Shown here one piece after another: positions 1 through 9,650 of a DNA stretch of 64,000 nt. The stretch covers positions 65,400,471-65,464,470 of the forward strand of contig NC_087063.1 in the NCBI RefSeq assembly GCF_963678635.1, written 5' to 3'. Positions within the stretch are counted from its first letter, which is position 1. Each line of letters opens with the position of its first letter. The notes beneath the pieces were generated by a model, which saw only the letters and a program-made list of their open reading frames with translations, ran no database searches and was not told where the DNA came from. This DNA comes from Symsagittifera roscoffensis. Its lineage: Eukaryota > Xenacoelomorpha > Acoela > Convolutidae. The position numbers and the translations under genes were made by a program.

Positions 1-590
1 GCAGAAAGATGAATGCTTAGATACACAGTAGTCTTGGGTGACAATGAGTTTTTCATAAAAGTTTTCTGAGACAGAGATAAAAAAAGATTTTGCATGTTGA
101 AGACTTCTTCAAGTTTCTCATTAATAACTTTGGTTTCCAGCTTGGAAATTTGGAAGTTAAATACTTTATGTCTCCCATTTTCCATCTCCGTATCTACCAA
201 AAAATGTTGACAAGCACTAAGTTCCTCCTTCAGTTTTTCCTCATCTTCCACTTCTTCCTCCACAATCTTGTTCAAGTCGACCACCGTATTACTAGGTTTT
301 CGTTGCTTAGCTTCGTGTTCCTTTGTCCGATGTTGTTGGAGAGAGTAGTAACTTGGGAACTCCTGTTCACAGGCATGAAAAACCGTCGACTGCTTAGAAC
401 TTGGTTGAGCATGCTTTTTGACAGTATGGTCGTTCATCTCCTCTTTGCTCTTTGTATAAAAATAACAATTTGGACAATTATGTTCCTCCTGCTTTTCACA
501 TCTTTTTCGATGTCTCGCAGCATCAGATCTCCTGTATTCATCACCGCATTTCTCGCACTTAAATTTCTCAATTCGGTTTAGAGCAGGCAT
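1..590 (-). CDS. Zinc-finger N-terminal part of a Polinton polymerase-type protein, copy A (partial)
   Basis: The minus-strand frame starts at ATG 590-588 and stays open for 196 codons to the window edge. Residues about 12-32 form a CxxC...H...C finger (CEKCGDEYRR onwards). Residues about 42-63 form a second (CPNC...H...KKH). A third finger near 73-95 has the QQHR...EH part but has lost its first cysteine. An acidic stretch and the GRHKVFNFQ block follow. Long proteins with this finger cluster ahead of a protein-primed family B DNA polymerase are typical of animal Polintons, where they would replicate the element. The polymerase motifs themselves are not visible. The last ~35 residues (from MQNLFLSLSQ) also occur in copy B and look like non-homologous or intronic sequence, so the ORF may already be truncated. 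It faces away from the integrase gene. Confidence 0.6.
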   Translation of the reverse strand, partial: MPALNRIEKFKCEKCGDEYRRSDAARHRKRCEKQEEHNCPNCYFYTKSKEEMNDHTVKKHAQPSSKQSTVFHACEQEFPSYYSLQQHRTKEHEAKQRKPSNTVVDLNKIVEEEVEDEEKLKEELSACQHFLVDTEMENGRHKVFNFQISKLETKVINEKLEEVFNMQNLFLSLSQKTFMKNSLSPKTTVYLSIHLS

Positions 591-789
591 TATTTAAGAA
601 AATTGGGACTTTATATTTGTTCCAAAATTAGAAACTTAAAGTACCAATTGAATAGAAAGGTTACTCATCAAAAACGAAAAGCTTTCAGCAATTAATAAAT
701 ATGTTTTTTACAATAAACTTTTGCTTTTTTCGCTCATGCTTGAGAATAAATAAGTGAGATTTTTGCATTTTTCTAACAAAAACACAAAA

Positions 790-990
790 AAAACTTTTAT
801 CTTGCATCTAACGCAAAAAGTTTATGAAAATTTTTGCAAATTTGTTTAAAAAATCAAAACAATCTTTGTATCTTGTAGAAAAATTTTAAATAAATTTTTG
901 CAACTTTGTTCACAAAATCAAATCAAAAATTGCATCTAGCGAAAAAACTCTGAATTAGTTTCTGCACATCTGTTAAATTTACGAATTTAA
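790..990. repeat. Degenerate ~64-bp tandem repeat, about three copies
   Basis: Three diverged units begin near 801, 866 and 929. Each has a TTGCATCTAGCGAAAAA-like head, then an AAATTTTTGCAA-like middle and a TTTAAAAAATCAAA-like tail. The region is very AT-rich and has no coding potential. It separates the two polymerase-region copies. Confidence 0.6.
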
Positions 991-1011
991 TTGTTGAAAA
1001 AACTTTTGATC

Positions 1012-1332
1012 TCAAACAAAATCATTTTTAACAATGTTTTCATAAACAAATATTAAATTCCTAATAGAAAAATTGACACGCTCACTATTTACAGTACCAT
1101 AGCCATCAATGAAACAATCAATAATTTTCAACAAGTCAGTCTCATACTTTGAGTTTTGAACTTTACAAAACCTTTCCAAAAAAGCTGATCCAAGAGTCTG
1201 AGTGGACGCAAGCTTCTGAGCAGTCCTGAGATAATGTCGTTTGAATTTTTTTCGCAGCAGGCGTTTATTTGCAAAACAAGCTAATTCTTCCGGTATTCTA
1301 CAATTCAAGTTGTGTTCGACTGCCCGATTCAC
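1012..1332 (-). CDS. Hypothetical 106-residue ORF inside the Polinton
   Basis: This minus-strand ORF begins at ATG 1332 and ends in TGATCT-proximal sequence at 1012. I do not recognise the protein. It is basic near residues 22-36 (NKRLLRKKFKRHYLR), with a mixed helical C-terminal half rich in Ile, Val and Phe. It lies between the two polymerase-region duplicates and points the same way as them, so it may be a displaced internal fragment of the same long protein or a remnant of another element gene. Composition is more protein-like than the flanking AT-rich DNA, but no motif identifies it. It may be non-functional. Confidence 0.3.
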   Translation of the reverse strand: MNRAVEHNLNCRIPEELACFANKRLLRKKFKRHYLRTAQKLASTQTLGSAFLERFCKVQNSKYETDLLKIIDCFIDGYGTVNSERVNFSIRNLIFVYENIVKNDFV

Positions 1333-1499
1333 TTATTTGAAAACTTCACCTCTTGATGAAACAATCTCGGAATAAAACCTGTATTTGTATAAAATATGTA
1401 TACAGTCAACAATTTGATAAGTGAAATGATATTTACCTAATCTTTGTAAAATTTGATCGAGCGATGATCCGGCTAATATTAAATGAATTTGCTTTTTTT

Positions 1500-2085
1500 T
1501 CACTGGTCGGAATGATGAATGGTTAGATACACAGTAGTCTTGGGTGACAAAGATTTTTTTATAAACGTTTTCTGAGACAGAGATAAAAAGAGATTTTGCA
1601 GGTAGAAGACTTCTTCAAGTTTCTCATTGATAACTTCGGTATCCAATTTGGAAATTTGGAGGTTAAATACCTTATGTCTCCCATTCTTCATCTCCGTATC
1701 CAACAGAATATGTTGACAAGCACTAAGTTCCTCCTTCAGTTTTTCTTCATCTTCTCCTTCTTTTTCCACAATCTTGTTCAATTCGGCCACTGTATCACTA
1801 AGTTTTGGTTACTTAGCTCCATGTTCCTTTCTCCGACGTTGTTGCAGAGAGTAATAACTTGGGAATATTGTTCACAAGAAGAACAAACCCTCGACTGCTA
1901 AGAATTTGGTTGAGCGTGCTTCTTGACAGTATGGTAGTTCATCTCTTCGTATAAAAATGACAGTTTGGACACTTTGGTTCATCCTGCTTTTCAAATCTCT
2001 TTCGATGTCTCGCAGCATCAGATCTCCTGTATTCATCGCTGCATTTCTCGCATTTGACTTTCTCGTTTTGGTTTAAAGCAGGCAT
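1500..2085 (-). pseudogene. Zinc-finger N-terminal part of a Polinton polymerase-type protein, copy B (broken)
   Basis: The start ATG is at 2085-2083 and the opening residues match copy A (MPALNQNEK). The first finger has lost its final cysteine, replaced by Phe. A short deletion near 1945 then shifts the frame and brings in a stop. The second half is open again from about 1790 (MAELNKIVEKEGEDEE) through the GRHKVFNLQ block to a TGA at 1500. The divergence from copy A and the frameshift show this copy is dead. Confidence 0.7.
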
Positions 2086-2164
2086 TACAAAGAAAATTTG
2101 GGACTTTAGAAATGTTCCAAAATTAAAAATTTAAAAAAACAATTGAATAAAGAACAATTCAATT

Positions 2165-2265
2165 CCTGAGATCGGGTTCAAGTACATGGGATCTTACTAT
2201 AATCATCAATACTTGCAATTGAATCTGGAAAGAGAACCTGCTCAATACAATTACATGGAAATTAT
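2165..2265 (+). pseudogene. Stray fragment of the protease-capsid chimeric repeat
   Basis: This ~100-base stretch repeats the junction found in the 5.5-9.0 kb array. It has a TTCAAGTACATGGGATCTTA segment (protease N-terminal codons) joined directly to AATCATCAATACTTGCAATT (capsid codons) and then the GAATCTGGAAAGAGAACC continuation. Homology stops near 2265, within the sequence after ATGGAAATTATAGC. It lies between the polymerase start and the integrase, more than 3 kb from the main array. Confidence 0.75.
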
Positions 2266-2578
2266 AGCTTACAACTAATATCTCTTATCACTCCTTTTGT
2301 CATTAAACGATTGACATAGTATGGTTCAGTTTGTTCTAATTCCTCATTCAACTTATCAATCATAGAGTACACTGCCAAAAAAATGGAACAAAAGCAAGAA
2401 AAATAGGAGTTTGTACTCAAAGATTTTGATTATATTTACCAAGCTGTAAAGGTGAGGTTGAAAACGAGTAACAATAAGCATCTTATTGATTTGATTTTAT
2501 GTTCTCCTAGAATAAGACTGAGTCAGTCAGAAAATATCATATAAGATAATCGAGACAAGGAAGAATCAATTTTACACT
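2266..2578. other. Non-coding or unrecognised spacer ahead of the integrase
   Basis: No convincing gene is seen here. A short minus-strand open stretch near 2280-2370 could be a fragment of a protein, but I cannot identify it. The rest of the spacer is AT-rich with stops in all plus frames. The upstream part of the integrase may extend into it in decayed form. Confidence 0.35.
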
Positions 2579-3624
2579 TTGTGCGTGGCCGTAGGCGAAA
2601 AAATACCGACTTTCCAGATAGTTACACTACTATTTGGAGAGCAATTCAAACTCCACCTAAACTTGTTCTCAAGAAGAATGCAAAAACAAAAGGCAGAGGA
2701 TTTTGGATCTCTTTCAAAATCTGAAAAAGTAAGTCTGAACAGATTGTATTCTAGGGGTAGAATTGCTTACGGTTCTGTGCGAAGTTTGAGTAAAGCAAGC
2801 GGTTTGTCAAAAAAGAAAGTAGAACAATTTTTACAAACCAAGACCTCGTATACAAAATTTGGTCCTCCAATCTGACGTTTCCGAAGACTTCAAGCTTTTT
2901 CAAAACTTATCAATAAAATTTGGTGCATGGACTTAGCAATGTGAACAAACTAGCGAGTCAAAACAATGGTGTCAAATGTTTATTGTTTGCTGTTGATGTT
3001 TTTTCACGATTTGTTAGAGTTCAAACGATGAAAAAATATATATCAGAGACAATTTGCAAGCTTTCAAAAAAATTACTTCTCAAAAAAACACTCCTGAACA
3101 ACTTTGGGCTGACAAGGGAACCGAATATGGGGAAACTTTCAAAAAGTTTTGCAAGGAGAAATACATTGAAAATTACTCGACAATGAGTGAAACAAAAGCT
3201 GCATTTGAAGAGAGAACCATTCAATCGTTAAAACACATAAATTACGGCTACATAGAAGACCACGGTGAAAAATTTTTTCACAAGTTACTTCAATTTGTGC
3301 CTAAAATGAATTTTCGCGTCCATAGATCTATTTGGAAATCACTTAGAGATGTCAAGAATACTGATTTACTTTCAATTCTGAACAATTAACTTCTAACCAA
3401 GTATCAGAAACCAAAATTCAAATTTGGAGATAGAGTGAGAATTTCAAAGAAGGATATTCTTTTTCGAAAGGGATACACACCACAATTTACAGATTAAAAT
3501 TTTGAATTTTCGGCAATGTTTACAAAAAAAACTTCCTACAAACATCATCAAAAATCTCGACAAAGAAGAAATTCTGGGAAAATTTCATAAAAAGAGATCC
3601 GAAAAAGTTCAGATTAAAAGTTAA
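2579..3624 (+). pseudogene. Polinton retroviral-type integrase (rve family), frameshifted
   Basis: The coding remnants lie in several frames. Around 2735-2860 the YSRGRIAYGSVRSLSKAS segment resembles the helical N-terminal region of Polinton integrases. A stop follows, then a segment near 2920-3050 with VKCLLFAVDVFSRFVRV, matching the region after the first catalytic Asp. Bases 3054-3230 encode LWADKGTEYGETFKKFC, with the second Asp, followed by SETKAAFEERTIQSLKH, with the catalytic Glu. Near 3405-3500 the GDRVRISKKDILFRKGY segment is the chromo-like C-terminal domain, and the frame ends at TAA 3622-3624. The enzyme would insert the element DNA. At least three frameshifts or stops make it inactive. 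The minor capsid gene follows after about 36 bases. Confidence 0.85.
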
Positions 3625-3660
3625 TCATTTTTTAAACTAAATTTTCATCGATCAGTTGTC

Positions 3661-4440
3661 ATGGATTCTTTTACTAATGAGTTTGTTTCTAACGCTTTTT
3701 TACTGTTATCCCAATAATAGTCTTAGTTCTTTTACAAACTTTCTACCCGAGTAAAGACAATTGAAAGGAGAATGGGAGATTGCTATTTCAGAAGTATCAT
3801 ACCTGTCTTTGCACCAAATTAATACTGAGGGAAAGTTTACATTCGTAGATGGCAGAGAAAATCCCGAGGAGAAAAGAAAGATTGGACCAATGCATTTTGA
3901 ACCAGGATTGTATCCAATTTTTGTTAATATAGTTGTAGCCATGAACAACAAAAATCGAGAACGTCTAGGCGCTCAAGCGTTTGAATATAACGGTATCTAT
4001 GTATCTGTAGATAAAATTACACAAAAAATTGCTGTTCATTTACCTGAGAATCAATCAGTGGTTATTATTCAAAGTTCTGATCTGAGTCACATTTTTGGTT
4101 GTAATTTAGAACAAAATCAAACAGAGCTTATAATGAAAAAAGTCCACATTATCCTCAGTATTCTTACGACATTATATGAATACATTCTCTAATGCGATAT
4201 AGTCATATTAAAGAACATAAAATAGTCGGGGATACAAAAAAACTCCCTTATTGCGTTGTATTCCGTTCATCTCCAAAGTAAAAAAGGGAGATATAAATTC
4301 CAAAGGACAGTACATGAATTATCAGTCCTTTACAAATTTACAGATTAAAAAACCGTTCAAAAATTCTTTCCATAGTCTCAAGATAGAACTAAGAGATAGT
4401 ACAGGCGAAGAAAATCCCTTTTGTGTCCGTAGCAATTACA
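3661..4440 (+). pseudogene. Polinton minor capsid (penton-like) protein, frameshifted
   Basis: A start ATG at 3661 begins MDSFTNEFVSNAF, followed by stops near 3712. From about 3752 the frame reads LKGEWEIAISEVSY, a hallmark of the Polinton minor jelly-roll capsid protein. It stays open to about 4192 and includes FGCNLEQNQTEL. After a frameshift near 4200-4250 a second frame encodes CIPFISKVKKGD and LKIELRDSTGEENPF, the usual C-terminal end of this family. In the virion this protein would form the vertex or minor capsomer. Family assignment is from remembered conserved motifs; the frameshifts are read directly. It sits between integrase and the pX-like gene. Confidence 0.7.
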
Positions 4441-4494
4441 CGAGTTGTTCTCTTGTTCCGTATTTTTCTCTATTTTCCCTATTTTTTGAGGACA

Positions 4495-4819
4495 TGCAAG
4501 ACAACGTGGAAGAGGTTTTGGAGCTGTTGCACAAACTCTTGGGAGAACTGCAATACCCATGATTAAAAAATAACTAGTCCCAGCTGCGAAAAGAATTGGA
4601 GCAGATTTGTTCGAAATTGCGGCTCCTGAGATTGGGGAAGTTGCTAGTGGACGTAAGAAACTCAAAACATTTGCAAAATACGTGGAAACAAAAACAGTTT
4701 GGAAACCATTGGGATATGGAAAAAGAAACTCAAGCGTAAGATTGGTAGAACCAGATCCATTTCTCGAAAAAGTAGATCGAAAAACAGTTGCTCGCACAAA
4801 GAAATTTTTGACAATATGA
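4495..4819 (+). pseudogene. Polinton pX-like small basic protein with one in-frame stop
   Basis: One plus frame reads RQRGRGFGAVAQTLGRT, then IPMIKK, a TAA at about 4566, and LVPAAKRIGADLFEI. It continues open to TGA 4817-4819. A Gly/Arg-rich start followed by an amphipathic helix and a Lys/Arg-rich tail is typical of the small pX-like protein found next to the capsid genes in Polintons. That protein is thought to act like adenovirus pVI/pX core or cement proteins. The single stop in an otherwise open frame suggests recent decay. The likely true start lies upstream of 4495 and cannot be fixed because the minor capsid gene tail is also broken. Confidence 0.6.
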
Positions 4820-4909
4820 AACGATTGAAAACCAAAGTCATCTTTGGTGCGGCGCTTTTGCAAATTCTTCATTGGAGATTTCTGAAAAAGTCCCAGTTTT
4901 GGAAACAAT

Positions 4910-6088
4910 ATGTCATCTTATACACAAGAAGTTTTCCCCAGTACTTCTCTGGATGAAAGCTGTTTTGAAATTTTAATTTAAAACGGATCGCAATCTCTAC
5001 TTGGATATGCGGGATACTCATCTTAGTTTAAAGCTTCAATTTTTCAAATGAAGTTTATTTGATGCTTTAAAGAGCGAAAAAGCAGAACACAAAGCAAAAT
5101 CCGAAGATGATTCATATGAGGAACCAGAACCTTACTTAACTAATGTAAACAATCTACTACATTCACTATTCTCCAATTGTGAAGTTTTTCTTAGGAATAC
5201 AATGGCTTACAACGCTAATGGACTATATCCTCATAGGGCACAAATATTGAACAAATTCAACTCGTTAGCTTTGAGTAAAAAAGAAATACTTGCTTGTCAT
5301 GGATACAGTTTTGAAGAATTTCCTGATTCATTTCAATTGCATTCGTTCACTGATAGAGCAAAGTCCTTAGGAACAGGGGAAAAGTTTTAACTTTATGAGA
5401 GGCTTGCCATTGATTTGTTAACTTGCGAAAAATTGTTGCTACCCAATACCGAAATTCGAGCTAGACTTATTTTCTACATGCTATCTGTCAATCCAAATAT
5501 CAGTCTGAAAAACGTTGCTTGTTCGCTGATCACTAGAAAAATTTTATTTGCTGAACCTAATCATCAATGCTTGCAATTGAATCTGGAAAACGAACCTGCT
5601 CATAACATTTATATGAAAACTGTAGCAAGACCCTTTATCATTCCATCTCGTCAAAACTAATTCATACAAGAAAACATATTCAATAACGCTCCAATAAGAA
5701 GAATAGCTGTTGCAATGAATAAAAATTCAGCAGTTGCAGGATATTTTGATGAAAACCCTTTCAGCTATCAAGAACTTCGTTTGAGAGAGCTTGCAATTAT
5801 TCGGGGTGGAAGAGTAATTGTTTCATTAGATACAACCTCTCCTTGTCGTCCTCATGTTACAACAATGAAAACGAAGATTTCTCAATTCTTGTTTTTGACT
5901 TGACCTCACTACAGGATACAGCTGAACAGTTGCTTTATCCAGAACTTTGTGGAGAAAGCCTGAGATTAGAGATGTTTTTCCAATTTCCCTTGGAACAATT
6001 AACGGAAGTGATAGTCTTGGGAGAAAAACTATCAAATGTTCACATTGAAAAAATCGGAACAGTTGCTAAACAGCTTCAACTTTTTTGA
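4910..6088 (+). pseudogene. Polinton major capsid protein (double jelly-roll), copy 1, with N-terminal part
   Basis: ATG 4910-4912 starts MSSYTQEVFPSTSLDE. The frame is broken at about 4975, and a segment expected between this start and YLDMRDTHLSLKLQFF (about 4994-5050) is shorter than in a full gene. Later fragments encode YLTNVNNLLHSLFSNCEVF (5134-5190), a frame from 5202 to 5390, a helix-strand region to 5550 and then the capsid C-terminal jelly roll. That jelly roll contains ARPFIIPSRQN and SAVAGYFDENPFSYQE, and ends in SLRLEMFFQFPLEQLTEVIV. Several stops and frameshifts are present. This is the only copy with N-terminal sequence, so it is the parent of the repeats downstream. Confidence 0.75.
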
Positions 6089-6424
6089 GTTTTCAGGTTT
6101 CTATAAAGACATTGTAACTTTTTTAGGACTTTTCTTTGTTATTGACTCTGTACTATCTGTTTTGTTTTCCTTCACAATTAAATCTCCAGAAAAAGCAGAT
6201 AATGAATGCTGTTTAATTGGAAACCCAGAAAAAAAAAATTTAAACATAGACTGTTAAACAGTGTTCAATAACCTTTGTCCAGTTCATAAGTTTTGTGTAT
6301 GACTCTTTGTTGATTCAAAATCTGAATGCGTGTAAATCATTAATCCTTCTTTTTTATCCTAAAGTGTTCTAACAAACTGTCAATTTCTTTGTTTTTAGAT
6401 ATAAATCAACTTACAAATGCAAAG

Positions 6425-7029
6425 ATGGATAATTTCTCACCTCTGCAAATTATTGAAAAAATTCCTGAGCTCAGGTTCAAGTACATGGGATCTTACCCTA
6501 ATCATCAATACTTGCAATTGAATCTGGAAATCGAGCCTGCTTATAACATTTACATGAAAACTGTAGCAAGACCCTTTATCATTCCATCTCGTCAAAACTA
6601 ATTCATACAAGAAAACATATTCAATAACGATTCAATAAGAAGAATAGCTGTTGCAATGAATAAAAATTCAGCAGTTGCAGGATATTTTCATGAAAACCCT
6701 TTCAGCTATCAAGAACTTCATTTGAGAGAGCTTGCAATTATTTGGGGTGGAAGAGTAATTGTTTCATTAGATACAACCTCTCCTTGTCGTCCTCATGTTA
6801 CAACAATGAAAACGAAGATTTCTCAATTCTTGTTTTTGACTTGACCTCACTACAGGATGCAGCTGAACAGTTGCTTTATCCAGAACCTTGTGGAGAAAGC
6901 CTGAGATTAGAGATGTTTTTCCAATTTCCCTTGGAACAATTAACGGAAGTGATAGTCTTGGGAGAAAAACTATCAAATGTTCAAATTGACAAAATCGGAA
7001 CAGTTGCTAAAAAGCTTCAACTTTTTTGA
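6425..7029 (+). pseudogene. Protease-capsid chimeric copy 2
   Basis: The frame starts with ATG 6425 (MDNFSPLQIIEKIPE, protease-type N-terminus) and passes at about 6487 into capsid sequence (YLQLNLEIEPAYN). A TAA at 6599-6601 replaces the codon that is CAA (Gln) in copies 3 and 4. The rest of the jelly roll continues in the same frame to 6844, then shifts after a deletion that removes about 12 codons, and ends at TGA 7029. Sequence closely matches copy 1 in this part, including the same TAA, so copies 1 and 2 separated recently. Confidence 0.75.
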
Positions 7030-7372
7030 GTTTTCAGGTTTCTATAAAGACATTGTAACTTTTTCAGGACTTTTCTTTGTTATTGACTCTGTACTATCTG
7101 TTTTGTTTTCCTTCACACCTAAATCTCCAGAAAAAGCAGATAATGAATGCTGTTTAATTGGAAACCCAAAAAAAATGTTTCAACCTAGACTGTTAAACAG
7201 TGTTCAATAACCTTTGTCCAGTTCTTAAGTTTTGTGTATGACTCTTTGTTGATTCAAAATCTGAATGCGCGTAAATCATTAATCTTTCTTTTTTATCCTA
7301 AAGTGTTCTATCAAACTGTCAATTTCTTTGTTTTTAGATGTAAATCAACTTACAATTGCAAAAATGGATAAT

Positions 7373-8046
7373 TTCTCACCTCTGCAAATTATTGAAAAAA
7401 TTCTTGAGCTCAGGTTCAAGTACATGGGATCTTACCCTAATCATCAATACTTGCAATTGAATCTGGAAAGAAAACCTGCTCAATACAATTACATGGAAAC
7501 TATAGCAAGACCCTTTATCATTCCATCTCGTCAAAACCAATTCATACAAGAAAATATGTTCAATAACGATTCAATAAGAAGAATAGCCGTTGCAGTGAAT
7601 ACAAATTCAGCTGTTGCAGGATCTTTTCATGAAAACCCTTTCAGCTATCAACAACTTCTTTTGAGAGAGCTTACAATTATTCGGTGTGGAAGTGTAATTG
7701 TTTCATTAGATACAACTTCTCCTTGTCCTCCTAATGTTACAACAAAAAAAGCAATGCAGTTTAGCGAAGATTTACCAGCTCTTCCTATGGAATTTCTTCA
7801 AAATTACTATATTCTTGTTTTTGTTTTGACTTCACTGCAGGATGCTGCTGAACAGTTGAGGTGAGTTATTCAGAACTTTGTGGAGGAAGCCTGAGATTAG
7901 AAATTTTTTTCCAATTTCCCTTGGAACAATTAACGGAAGTGATAGTCTTGGGAGAAAGACTATCAATTGTTCATTTTGACAAACTCGGAACAGTTGCTGA
8001 AAATGTTAAACTTTTTGAGTTTCCAGGTTTTGATAAAGACACTTAA
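7373..8046 (+). pseudogene. Protease-capsid chimeric copy 3 (best-preserved capsid end)
   Basis: This copy is open from the upstream in-frame start at 7328 to 7864. It covers the protease-type start, the join near 7435 and most of the capsid C-terminal jelly roll, including FHENPFSYQQLLLRELTII and a segment around MQFSEDLPALPMEF that copies 1 and 2 have lost. A one-base shift near 7861 (QLR, then stop) moves the end of the jelly roll (SLRLEIFFQFPLEQLTEVI) into the next frame, which stops at 8046. No full capsid could be made because the N-terminal jelly roll is absent. Confidence 0.75.
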
Positions 8047-8349
8047 GCTTTTTCAGGACTTTTCTTTCTGTTGTCTCTGTACTATCTATTTTGTTTTTCT
8101 TCAGACCTAAATCTCCAGAAAAAGAAGATAATGGTTGCGCTTTAATTAAAACCTAAGAAAATTTTTCAACCTAGACTGTAAAACAGTGTTCAAAAACCTT
8201 TAACCAGTTCATAGGTTTTGTGTATGACTCTTTGTTGATTCAATACCTAAATGCGTGGAAGTCATTAATCTTACTTTTTTATCCTAAAGTGTTCTATCAA
8301 ACTATCAATTTCTTCGTTTTTAAATGTAAATCAGCTTACAATTGCAAAG

Positions 8350-8990
8350 ATGGATACTTTTTCACTTCTGCAAATTATTGAAAGAAGTCCTGAGCTCAGG
8401 TTCAAGTACATGGGATCTTACCCTAGTCATCAATACTTGCAATTGAATCTGGAAAGAGAACCTAATCAATACAATTACATGGAAACTATAGCAAGACCTT
8501 TTATCATTCCATCTCGTCAAAACCAATTCATACAAGAAATTACTTTCAATAACGCTCCAATAAGAAAAATAGCTGTTGCAGTGAATAAAAAATCAGCTGT
8601 TGCAGGATCTTTTCATGAAAACCCTTTCAGCTATCATCAAGTTCATTTGAGAGAGCTTACAATTAATCGGTGTGAAAGAGTAATCGGTTCGAAAGAGATA
8701 CAATTTCTCCTTGTCGTCCTTATGTTACAACAAAGAAAGCAATGTAGTTTAACGAAGATTTTCCAGTTCTTCCTATGGAAGATTTTCAAAATCACTGAAT
8801 ACCTGTTTTTGACTTGACTTCAGTACAGGATGCTGCTGAACAATTGCATTGTCCAGAACTTTGTGGAGAAAGCCTGAGATTAGAAATGTTTCTCCAATTT
8901 CCCTTGGAACATTTAATGGAAGTGATAGTCTTGGGAGAAATACTATCAAATGTTCAAATTGAAAATTTCGGAATAGTTGCTAAAATTGTT
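8350..8990 (+). pseudogene. Protease-capsid chimeric copy 4
   Basis: The copy starts at ATG 8350 (MDTFSLLQIIERSPE) with the same join near 8420. The capsid frame is intact for about 110 codons, to RCERVIGS. An indel near 8690 then changes frame and the ORF closes at 8817. The end of the jelly roll is still recognisable at 8875-8990 in another frame. This copy is more diverged from copies 1-3 and its period is longer (986 bases), so it may be the oldest. Confidence 0.7.
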
Positions 8991-9333
8991 TAACTTTTTG
9001 AGTTTTCAGGTTTCTATAAAAAAAACTGTAACTTTTTTTGGACTTTTCTTTCTGTTGTCTCTGTACTATCTATTTTGTTTTTCTTCAGACCTAAATCTCC
9101 AGAAAAAGCAGATAATGGTTGCTTTTTAATTGAAAACCCCAAAAAAATTTTCAACCTAGACTGTAAAACAATGTTCAAAAACCTTTAACCAGTTCATAGA
9201 TTTTGTGTATGACTCTTTGTTGATTCAATACCTAAATGCGTGTAAGTCATTAATCTTACTTTTTTTATCCTAAATTGTTCTGTCGAACTATCAATTTCAT
9301 TTTTTAGATGTAAATCAGCTTACAATTGCGAAG

Positions 9334-9650
9334 ATGGATAATTTTTCACTTCTGCAACTTTTTGAAAGAATTCTTGTGCTCAAGCTCAGGTTCATGGGAT
9401 CTTACCCTTCTGATAAAGTAACTCAACTAACAAAATACTCTTTTGCAATTGTTAACTCAGCCCCAAGCAATGATAGAGGAGAACACTGGATCATGATAGC
9501 TCGATTGGACAAACCTTACTACTTTGCTGATTCTTTGGGTAGAAAGAGATCCACTTACTCCTTTTTGACAAAAGTATCGGCGAATGGTTCTTCGAAAGCG
9601 ACAAGAAACTGATAATATAAATGGATTTTAACAAATTCAGCTTTTCTTCT
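9334..9650 (+). pseudogene. Polinton adenovirus-like cysteine protease, truncated
   Basis: The frame from ATG 9334 encodes MDNFSLLQLFERI, then FMGSYPSDKVTQLTKYSFA, and a GEHWIMIARLD segment whose His51 fits the catalytic His of Ulp1/adenain-type proteases. FADSLGRKRS follows with the acidic partner, Asp66. The frame shifts near 9580 and stops at 9612, so the glutamine and cysteine of the active site are missing. In Polintons and adenoviruses this enzyme processes capsid precursors. About 92 residues remain, against roughly 150-200 expected for the family. No element gene is recognisable after this point. Confidence 0.75.

Larger units (their letters stand above)
1..2150. repeat. Direct duplication of the polymerase N-terminal region (about 1.5 kb apart)
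   Basis: Bases about 10-660 and about 1510-2150 are clearly related in the same orientation. Both contain the same zinc-finger start, the same glutamate-rich region, and the same tail preceding AAACGTTTTCTGAGACAGAG-type sequence on the plus strand. Homology continues upstream of both start codons (AAATTGGGACTTTA and AATTTGGGACTTTAG). The segment between the two copies is AT-rich and is not shared. The offset is about 1495 bases. Confidence 0.85.
5552..9402 (+). repeat. Tandem array of capsid 3' end + spacer + protease 5' end (four copies)
   Basis: The capsid landmark TTGCAATTGAATCTGGAA occurs at 5571, 6512, 7451 and 8437, giving periods of 941, 939 and 986 bases. Each unit runs from this landmark through the capsid C-terminal codons. 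A conserved spacer follows (CCAGTTCATAAGTTTTGTG, then TGTAAATCAACTTACAA), and then ATGGATAATTTCTCACC, the protease start. The protease codons end at ATGGGATCTTACCC and are joined straight to the capsid landmark of the next unit. The last protease start (9334) instead continues into genuine protease sequence. The structure is that of a tandem duplication whose breakpoints lie in the capsid gene and in the protease gene. Confidence 0.9.
1..9650. mobile_element. Decayed Maverick/Polinton DNA transposon (left part cut by the window edge)
   Basis: This AT-rich block carries the gene set that defines Mavericks/Polintons. A polymerase-type zinc-finger protein is on the minus strand. On the plus strand are a retroviral-type integrase, a minor capsid protein, a pX-like protein, a double-jelly-roll major capsid protein and an adenovirus-like cysteine protease. 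Polintons are large self-synthesising elements that encode virion proteins and PolB. The order (polymerase divergent from the integrase-capsid-protease block) is seen directly; the assignment rests on motif recognition. Nearly every gene is broken by stops or frameshifts, so the copy is not functional. The packaging ATPase and the polymerase catalytic part are not in the window. The right boundary is set only by loss of recognisable coding sequence near 9612, because no terminal inverted repeat can be matched when the left end is outside the window. Confidence 0.85.

Noticed and set aside
90-581. Plus-strand open frame over the polymerase N-terminal copy A
   Set aside because: It is the complement of the open minus-strand zinc-finger frame that reads from 590 to 1. 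Its translation is Phe/Leu-rich without motifs.
4378-4908. 176-codon minus-strand frame across the pX-like gene
   Set aside because: It lies opposite recognisable minor capsid and pX-like sequence, and its translation has no family features.
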